Shown in pieces: positions 6,957 through 10,141 of a stretch of DNA of 10,141 nt. The notes under the pieces were generated by a model. That model was not told where the DNA came from. It saw only the letters and a program-made list of their open reading frames with translations, and searched no databases. A program made the position numbers and the translations under genes. The stretch is taken from positions 1 through 10,141 of the forward strand of contig CAZGXM010000074.1 in NCBI GenBank assembly GCA_964529795.1. Direction: 5' to 3'. Each line of letters begins with the position of its first letter. Position 1 is the first letter of the stretch. Source of the DNA: CAZGXM01 sp964529795. GTDB taxonomy: Bacteria; Bacillota; JADQBR01.

Positions 6957-7056
6957 NNNNNNNNNNNNNNNNNNNNNNNNNNNNNNNNNNNNNNNNNNNN
7001 NNNNNNNNNNNNNNNNNNNNNNNNNNNNNNNNNNNNNNNNNNNNNNNNNNNNNNNN
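6957..7056. other. Assembly gap of 100 N
   Basis: Exactly 100 undetermined bases, a conventional placeholder for a gap of unknown size. The identical 55-bp flanks suggest the real gap is absent and that the true locus is shorter by the N run plus one flank. Any reading frame translated through the N run is not meaningful. The gene-poor stretch 6777-7081 contains only REP copy C, the two flank copies and this gap. Confidence 0.97.
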
Positions 7057-7111
7057 ACGCAAACCAAGGAGGTATACCCAAATGCTCTACCAACGCGACT
7101 TCATCATCATC
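7057..7111 (+). repeat. 55-bp sequence identical to 6902-6956 (right contig start)
   Basis: Second copy of the gap-flanking sequence, beginning at the first base after the N run. It contains AAGGAGG (7065-7071) and the ATG at 7082 from which the intact amidase is read. Confidence 0.85.
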
Positions 7112-7639
7112 CACCACACCGGCGCCGAGGAGGAAAACGCAGAAGCAGTGAGACAGCACCACCTGAGCAGGGGCTGGCGGGACGTGGGCTATAACTACAT
7201 CATCGAAAGAGACGGCGCCGTGGTGCCCGGCAGAAGCCTGCTCATCCCCGGCGCACATACAAAAGCAGCCCACATGAACTTCCACTCCATCGGCATCGCC
7301 CTGATCGGCAACTTTGAGGAGCACCCGCCTGCCCGTGACCAGGCAAAAGCATTAATCGACCTCATCACCGGCCTCCGGCGCCAGTACCAAATAGCCACTG
7401 CCAACATCCTGCTGCACAGGGAAGTCCCGGGCGCCCGGACACTCTGCCCGGGAAAATATTTTCCCAAAGAGGAGGTTTTTGCAGACCTCACTGCCGGCGC
7501 CCGCCCGCCGGCAAGCCGCAATGACCCTGCCGGGCTCTACCGCGTCCAGGTGGGCGCCTTTGCAGACAGGGAAAGGGCGGAGGACTTCGCCCGCCGCCTC
7601 AGGGACATGGGCATGGACGCTTTTGTCACCGGCGGTTGA
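7082..7639 (+). CDS. N-acetylmuramoyl-L-alanine amidase (Amidase_2) with short SPOR-like tail
   Basis: A 185-residue protein predicted to cut the bond between N-acetylmuramic acid and L-alanine in peptidoglycan. The Amidase_2/PGRP domain (1-~135) shows zinc ligands H11 (in FIIIHHTGA), H112 (in LLHREV) and C122 (in RTLCPGKYF), with GYNYIIERDG (36-45) and HSIGIALIGNFE (68-79) between. Residues ~152-185 (LYRVQVGAFADRERAEDFAR onward) match the first half of a SPOR peptidoglycan-binding domain, which is normally about 70 residues, so the tail is short. There is no signal peptide, so it would need a holin, a spore compartment or lysis to reach its substrate; the YvrJ membrane protein upstream is a possible partner. 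The start follows AAGGAGGTATACCCAA. The upstream border is uncertain because of the N gap. Confidence 0.9.
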   Translation: MLYQRDFIIIHHTGAEEENAEAVRQHHLSRGWRDVGYNYIIERDGAVVPGRSLLIPGAHTKAAHMNFHSIGIALIGNFEEHPPARDQAKALIDLITGLRRQYQIATANILLHREVPGARTLCPGKYFPKEEVFADLTAGARPPASRNDPAGLYRVQVGAFADRERAEDFARRLRDMGMDAFVTGG

Positions 7640-7648
7640 AATTTTACC

Positions 7649-7677
7649 TTGACATCAAACATATGTTCGATTACAAT
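7649..7677 (+). promoter_or_regulatory. Sigma-A promoter of the ComK-like gene
   Basis: TTGACA (7649-7654, perfect -35), a 17-nt spacer and TACAAT (7672-7677, one difference from the -10 consensus). It starts 10 bp after the amidase stop, and the expected transcript start is near 7684, about 40 nt before the TTG start. Confidence 0.85.
7656..7669. promoter_or_regulatory. LexA (DinR) operator, SOS box
   Basis: CAAACATATGTTCG differs at one position from the Gram-positive LexA consensus CGAACRNRYGTTCG, including the RNRY centre. It lies entirely between the -35 and -10 hexamers, where bound LexA would block RNA polymerase. This predicts induction of the downstream gene by DNA damage. Confidence 0.78.
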
Positions 7678-7725
7678 CAAGGCATGGAAAATATTGCATG
7701 AATTTCAAGAAAGAAGGTGAAGACC

Positions 7726-8325
7726 TTGAAATATTCGGAATTTCCGTCCCGCTGGCGGGAAATCGCCTGCTTCATTCCCATTTACGACAGCACCAGGGGC
7801 AACTGCACGGAAATCTGGCTGGACAGCGGCGAAAAAGCAGTGGTGCCGCAAAAGGTGAGCACGGTGCTGCACATGCTGGGCAGGGTCTTTTCCCTGGACC
7901 TCTGTCACCTGAAACAGCAGCAGCGCAAGCGCCTCAAGAAGGGCAAGCTGGTACCCCTGCCCCTGCACTATGAAATGGTGCTGGTGCCGTTGAAGGTGAG
8001 AGAACCGCGAGTCAAGGACGACGGCGCCTTCGGCTACGTGGTGTACAACCGGGTGGCGGGCTACGACGATGCTGGCGAACCTCCCTATCTTTCCTGGCTG
8101 GCCCTCACCAACGGCATGGTGCTGAAGACCTATCATACCAGGGATACCATTGACGAGCGCCTGCACCAGGCAGAGATTGTCCTGAAAAACTACCGCCACC
8201 TCTACCTGCTGGACAAACAGGAAAAGAAGCCGCCCCGTATCGAAGACGGCCAGGTAATCTACCTGATGGCCCGGTGTCCCCGGTGCCAATTTGAAACTAT
8301 CTGTACCCAAACCCTGGGCAAATGA
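7726..8325 (+). CDS. ComK-like protein (distant), LexA-controlled candidate
   Basis: A 199-residue protein read from TTG 7726, which has GAAGGTGA (7713-7720) at good spacing; an in-frame GTG at 7717 sits inside that site. By eye its layout follows Bacillus ComK, the competence transcription factor: an N-terminal IACFIPIYDS strand, a mid-section with a Cys and basic run (residues 60-72), VPLPLHYEMVLVPLKVREPR (76-95) where ComK has its PPIMVDPSNQIFLFPTLSS-like block, DGAFGYVVY at the position of the conserved Trp-Ile-Ser, and LTNGMVLK (127-134) matching ComK FSNGKTME. Unlike ComK it ends in a C-terminal C184-x2-C187-x5-C193 cluster. Similarity is weak and remembered, so the assignment is tentative. 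It is a single-gene unit with its own promoter, LexA box and terminator. Confidence 0.45.
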   Translation: MKYSEFPSRWREIACFIPIYDSTRGNCTEIWLDSGEKAVVPQKVSTVLHMLGRVFSLDLCHLKQQQRKRLKKGKLVPLPLHYEMVLVPLKVREPRVKDDGAFGYVVYNRVAGYDDAGEPPYLSWLALTNGMVLKTYHTRDTIDERLHQAEIVLKNYRHLYLLDKQEKKPPRIEDGQVIYLMARCPRCQFETICTQTLGK

Positions 8326-8342
8326 AGGCCCGGGGTTTTTTT
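8311..8342 (+). terminator. Intrinsic terminator overlapping the end of the ComK-like gene
   Basis: ACCCTGGGC (8311-8319) pairs with GCCCGGGGT (8328-8336; 9 bp, one G-U) around an 8-nt loop holding the stop codon, followed by a T-run to 8342. The hairpin includes the last codons of the gene. Confidence 0.88.
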
Positions 8343-8347
8343 ACTGC

Positions 8348-8373
8348 CTTTACTGCAAATAGTGCTTCGACAA
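8348..8373 (+). repeat. 26-bp imperfect direct repeat, left copy
   Basis: This stretch, with core ACTGCAAAT-n-GTGCTTCG-n-CAA, agrees with 9177-9202 at 23 of 26 positions in the same orientation. The copies are 829 bp apart and bracket the first toxin-antitoxin module; each follows a terminator hairpin. Confidence 0.65.
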
Positions 8374-8478
8374 CGCCCGACACAATACGCGCAAGCTGGG
8401 ACTGTTCTTGGCACGAGGTTGTAACCCCAGAGGCTAGCGTGAAAGGTCGAGAGATGATAGGCAGAGGGGATAATATTA

Positions 8479-8507
8479 TTGCCAAATGGTCATAATAATG
8501 CTATAAT
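8479..8507 (+). promoter_or_regulatory. Sigma-A promoter of the Phd/RelE-type module
   Basis: TTGCCA (8479-8484), a 17-nt spacer and a perfect TATAAT (8502-8507), 34 bp before the antitoxin ATG. CATAAT (8491-8496) and ATTATG (8506-8511) form an inverted repeat over the -10 region. Confidence 0.8.
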
Positions 8508-8508
8508 T

Positions 8509-8520
8509 ATGTCATGACAT
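8509..8520. promoter_or_regulatory. 12-bp perfect palindrome, candidate autoregulatory operator
   Basis: ATGTCATGACAT lies just after the -10 hexamer, over the expected transcription start. Type II antitoxins usually repress their own operon by binding a palindrome at this position, so it is the best operator candidate. No second copy of the full palindrome is seen nearby. Confidence 0.5.
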
Positions 8521-8540
8521 TGGGCGAGGGAGATGATATA

Positions 8541-8807
8541 ATGCCTGAAATTAGGCCGATAAAGGATTTAAGAAATACAACTGAGATTTCAGAACTTTGT
8601 CATAAAAATAAAGAACCGATTTTTATAACCAAGAATGGCTACGGAGACTTAGTGGTTATGAGTATGGAGACATATGAACGAGAGATAGCCCGCGCAAATC
8701 TTTATAAAAAACTTGCTGAAGCAGAAGCACAAGTAGAAAACGGTGAGCCACTACTAGATGCAGAAAATGTTTTCAAAAAGTTGAGAAAAAAGCATGCCAG
8801 AGAATAA
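8541..8807 (+). CDS. Phd/YefM-family antitoxin
   Basis: An 88-residue antitoxin predicted to bind DNA through its N-terminal half and neutralise the toxin with its C-terminal half. The N-terminus PIKDLRNTTEIS (6-17), EPIFITKNGYGDLVVMS (25-41) and METYERE (42-48) are the standard Phd/YefM signature. The tail (from about 53) is charged and helical (KKLAEAEAQVENGEPLLDAE), as in toxin-wrapping segments. ATG 8541 follows GAGGGAGA (8526-8533); the in-frame ATG at 8514 falls within the putative operator near the transcript start and lacks a ribosome binding site. It overlaps the toxin by 14 nt. The gene is AT-richer than the genes to its left. Confidence 0.88.
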   Translation: MPEIRPIKDLRNTTEISELCHKNKEPIFITKNGYGDLVVMSMETYEREIARANLYKKLAEAEAQVENGEPLLDAENVFKKLRKKHARE

Positions 8808-9114
8808 GTACAGCTTAAAATTTACTCCAAAAGCAAGTGATGATTTGGAGCAGATTTACAGCTATATTTCTGGTGAGCTATTTGCTGAAGATGCAGCAAA
8901 TAATTTGCTGGAAAGAATTGAAACAAGTATCATGAGATTAAAGGATTACCCGTTTTCCTGTAATTTTGTAGCCGATGAATTTTTGAAAAATAAGGGCTAT
9001 CGTAAACTTATAATAGATAACTACATTGCTTTTTATTCAGTAGATGAGATTGAAAAGCAGGTGGTTATCATGCGTGTTTTATATGGTAGGCAAAAATATC
9101 AAGATATACTTTAG
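8794..9114 (+). CDS. RelE/ParE-family toxin
   Basis: A 106-residue toxin of the RelE/ParE superfamily. It opens with the first-strand motif KYSLKFTPKASDDLEQIYSY (5-24), continues with two helices (to ~50, with IMRLKDYP), then the strand region GYRKLIIDNYIAFYSVDE (68-85) and the closing VVIMRVLYGRQKYQDIL (90-106). R70/K71 and R94/R99 are the conserved basic positions used for ribosome-dependent mRNA cleavage in RelE-like or target binding in ParE-like members; the sequence alone does not decide between them. The start overlaps the antitoxin end and lacks a strong ribosome binding site, so translation is probably coupled to the antitoxin. Confidence 0.9.
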   Translation: MPENKYSLKFTPKASDDLEQIYSYISGELFAEDAANNLLERIETSIMRLKDYPFSCNFVADEFLKNKGYRKLIIDNYIAFYSVDEIEKQVVIMRVLYGRQKYQDIL

Positions 9115-9127
9115 AGCATCTTCCCCA

Positions 9128-9154
9128 AAACATCCGGCACCCCCGGATGTTTTT
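9128..9154 (+). terminator. Intrinsic terminator of the Phd/RelE-type module
   Basis: A perfect 10-bp stem, AAACATCCGG (9128-9137) with CCGGATGTTT (9143-9152), around a 5-nt loop, and a T-run at 9150-9154. The A-run on the left means it could also act on the minus strand. Confidence 0.9.
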
Positions 9155-9176
9155 AATACACACAGGCTAAAAATCC

Positions 9177-9202
9177 CTTCACTGCAAATCGTGCTTCGGC
9201 AA
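9177..9202 (+). repeat. 26-bp imperfect direct repeat, right copy
   Basis: Partner of 8348-8373 (23 of 26 positions identical), lying about 22 bp after the terminator of the first toxin-antitoxin module. Confidence 0.65.
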
Positions 9203-9355
9203 TTCCACGTGAGTCTTCCCCAACAGCCACATTTTTTAGCTTATATCCGTACGGACCGCCATTTTTATACTGAGAAAAATGTAACGTCCCTGGAGGCTTT
9301 GAAAACATAGGCTACAACAATTTCGCGGATTCAGGTGGAAAATTAAAATGCCAGA

Positions 9356-9408
9356 AAAAGGATTTATTTTTGGTCATATTGAAATAATATATTAGATAGA
9401 ATCCTTTT
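9356..9408 (+). repeat. Inverted repeat before the MNT gene
   Basis: AAAAGGATT (9356-9364) and AATCCTTTT (9400-9408) are perfect 9-bp inverted repeats separated by 35 AT-rich bases; the right arm touches the MNT ribosome binding site. This may be an operator pair or a leader hairpin that hides the ribosome binding site. No clear -35/-10 pair can be assigned in this AT-rich stretch. Confidence 0.45.
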
Positions 9409-9421
9409 GGGAGGTGTTATT

Positions 9422-9757
9422 TTGTCTATTGAAGAATATATTCAGTTTGTATTAAATAAACTAATTTCTTTTTATAAACCTCAGAAAATATTTTTATTCG
9501 GTTCCCAGGCAAGGAATGATGCAGACGAAAATAGCGATATAGATTTTTTAGTTATTAAGGAAAGCGACAGGCCTAAGCGTCTACGCTCATTAGAATTTAG
9601 AAAAGTACTACGTGGCCATAACTATTACCCTGTTGACATACTAGTTTATACTCCTCAAGAATTTAAGGGTGAAAGTGAAATAAAAGGCACGATTGCTTTT
9701 CGTGTCAAAGAGGAGGGTAAGCTTCTATATGGACCGAAAAGTACAATTGCTAGTTAA
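9422..9757 (+). CDS. MNT-type minimal nucleotidyltransferase (antitoxin-type partner of HEPN)
   Basis: A 111-residue minimal nucleotidyltransferase. GSQARNDADENSDIDFLV begins at residue 27 and contains G27-S28 and the metal-binding D39 and D41; the third acidic residue is D72 in PVDILVYT, so the active site looks complete. In characterised MNT/HEPN pairs the MNT protein neutralises the HEPN RNase, in some cases by adding AMP to it; that is family knowledge, not shown here. I start at TTG 9422 because TGGGAGGTG (9408-9416) is its ribosome binding site; the upstream in-frame TTG at 9407 overlaps that site. It overlaps the HEPN gene by 29 nt, so the two are a unit. Confidence 0.87.
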   Translation: MSIEEYIQFVLNKLISFYKPQKIFLFGSQARNDADENSDIDFLVIKESDRPKRLRSLEFRKVLRGHNYYPVDILVYTPQEFKGESEIKGTIAFRVKEEGKLLYGPKSTIAS

Positions 9758-10124
9758 AGACTGGTTTGATTTTGCAGAAAAAGACCTGCAAGCCGCACAA
9801 AGGTTATATAAAGAATTTAACCATATTGCATGTTTTCATTGTCAACAATCAGCTGAGAAATATATAAAGGGATTATTAGTTTTATTACAAATTGATTTTC
9901 GAAAATCGCATAACTTAAGTTATCTTTTAGAATTATTAGACCAAGATTTACCCGAAAATATTTTGTTTTCGGCAGAGTATCTAAATGAATATGCAGTAGA
10001 AGCCAGATATCCTGGAGAATTTTCAAGTATAAGCGACGATGAAACAAAAACAGCTCTTAAATATGCAAAAGAAATAAAAAACTTTATTTTAGAATTAGCG
10101 AGAAAACATAATTATTTATCCTAA
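9729..10124 (+). CDS. HEPN-domain protein (toxin-type partner of MNT)
   Basis: A 131-residue, all-helical HEPN-domain protein. Typical blocks are WFDFAEKDLQAAQRLYKE (12-29), HIACFHCQQSAEKYIKGLL (32-50), FRKSHNLSYLLELL (57-70; R58 and H61) and EYAVEARYPGE (87-97; R93, Y94). This resembles the PF05168-type HEPN, not the DUF86/HepT type with its R-x4-H-x-Y motif, so the RNase motif is not the classical one and toxicity is not assured. ATG 9729 is preceded by AGGAGGGT (9711-9718) within the MNT gene; a frame extension upstream to 9693 has no ribosome binding site. The order MNT then HEPN with a short overlap is the usual one for this pair. Only 17 bp of sequence follow. Confidence 0.87.
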   Translation: MDRKVQLLVKDWFDFAEKDLQAAQRLYKEFNHIACFHCQQSAEKYIKGLLVLLQIDFRKSHNLSYLLELLDQDLPENILFSAEYLNEYAVEARYPGEFSSISDDETKTALKYAKEIKNFILELARKHNYLS

Positions 10125-10141
10125 CTTCTATTGCTTATCGT

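Larger units (their letters stand above)
9115..9421. other. 307-bp intergenic region between the two toxin-antitoxin modules
   Basis: Holds the terminator at 9128-9154, the right copy of the 26-bp direct repeat (9177-9202), and an inverted repeat before the next gene (9356-9408). The remainder (about 9203-9355) shows no convincing gene, RNA or sigma-A promoter; an open frame of 88 codons running out of the toxin region has no ribosome binding site or recognisable protein features. Confidence 0.6.

Noticed and set aside
6902..7111. Real tandem duplication of the amidase start
   Set aside because: Exact identity over 55 bp ending at the N boundary on both sides is better explained by an assembly overlap; kept only as an alternative to be tested.
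6809..7639. A longer amidase frame that starts in REP copy C and runs through the N gap
   Set aside because: It translates undetermined bases and passes through a palindromic repeat; the ATG at 7082 has a proper ribosome binding site and starts directly in the amidase fold.
7705..8310. A 201-codon minus-strand open frame opposite the ComK-like gene
   Set aside because: The + strand frame has a promoter, LexA box, ribosome binding site and terminator; the minus frame has none and reads as a shadow of it.
8398..8412. A possible fourth REP-like half (GGGACTGTTCTTGGC resembles the left arm of copy C at 13 of 15 positions)
   Set aside because: No matching right arm with CAATTCAAG or CCGTCCCC follows within 100 bp, so it may be a relic or chance.
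8343..8485. A 62-codon minus-strand frame in the gap before the antitoxin
   Set aside because: No ribosome binding site or family match; its only notable segment is the direct repeat. Could be a gene fragment but not callable.
1..10141. CRISPR array, tRNA or rRNA genes, insertion sequence with transposase
   Set aside because: No regularly spaced repeats, no tRNA-like cloverleaf or rRNA segments and no transposase reading frame were seen on either strand.

Overview
The window reads as a draft-genome fragment from a Gram-positive, probably spore-forming Firmicute of the Clostridia (Moorella, Pelotomaculum or Desulfotomaculum-like). Pointers are strong GGAGG-type ribosome binding sites throughout, GTG/TTG starts, a DUF1659-DUF2922-YvrJ-amidase cluster, and a Bacillus-type LexA operator. 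All genes I accept lie on the + strand. The assembly is interrupted by exactly 100 N at 6957-7056.

Region 1 (1-5624) is a hexuronate/keto-sugar-acid operon: the 3' part of an IolO-like sugar epimerase, tagaturonate reductase (uxaB), altronate dehydratase (uxaA), KDPG aldolase (kdgA) and KDG kinase (kdgK), closed by a strong intrinsic terminator. Together they would turn D-tagaturonate into D-altronate, 2-keto-3-deoxygluconate, its 6-phosphate, then pyruvate and glyceraldehyde 3-phosphate. The epimerase could supply tagaturonate from 5-keto-L-gluconate, as in the Thermotoga-type inositol route.

Region 2 (5675-7639) is a train of very small genes: a DUF1659 protein, a DUF2922 protein, a small CxxC/CxxC protein, a 45-residue YvrJ-type membrane protein, and an N-acetylmuramoyl-L-alanine amidase with a short SPOR-like tail. 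Each of the three main gaps between them carries a copy of one long imperfect palindrome (REP/REPIN-like), at 5916-5990, 6306-6390 and 6788-6872. The N gap lies at the start of the amidase and is flanked by an identical 55-bp sequence, which looks like a contig-end overlap and not a real duplication.

Region 3 (7649-8342) is a single gene with a near-consensus sigma-A promoter whose spacer holds a near-perfect LexA box. Its product resembles the competence regulator ComK, distantly. A terminator overlaps its 3' end.

Region 4 (8343-10141) is visibly AT-richer and holds two consecutive toxin-antitoxin-type modules: a Phd/YefM antitoxin with a RelE/ParE toxin (own promoter, palindromic candidate operator, terminator), then an MNT nucleotidyltransferase with a HEPN protein. 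A 26-bp imperfect direct repeat brackets the first module.
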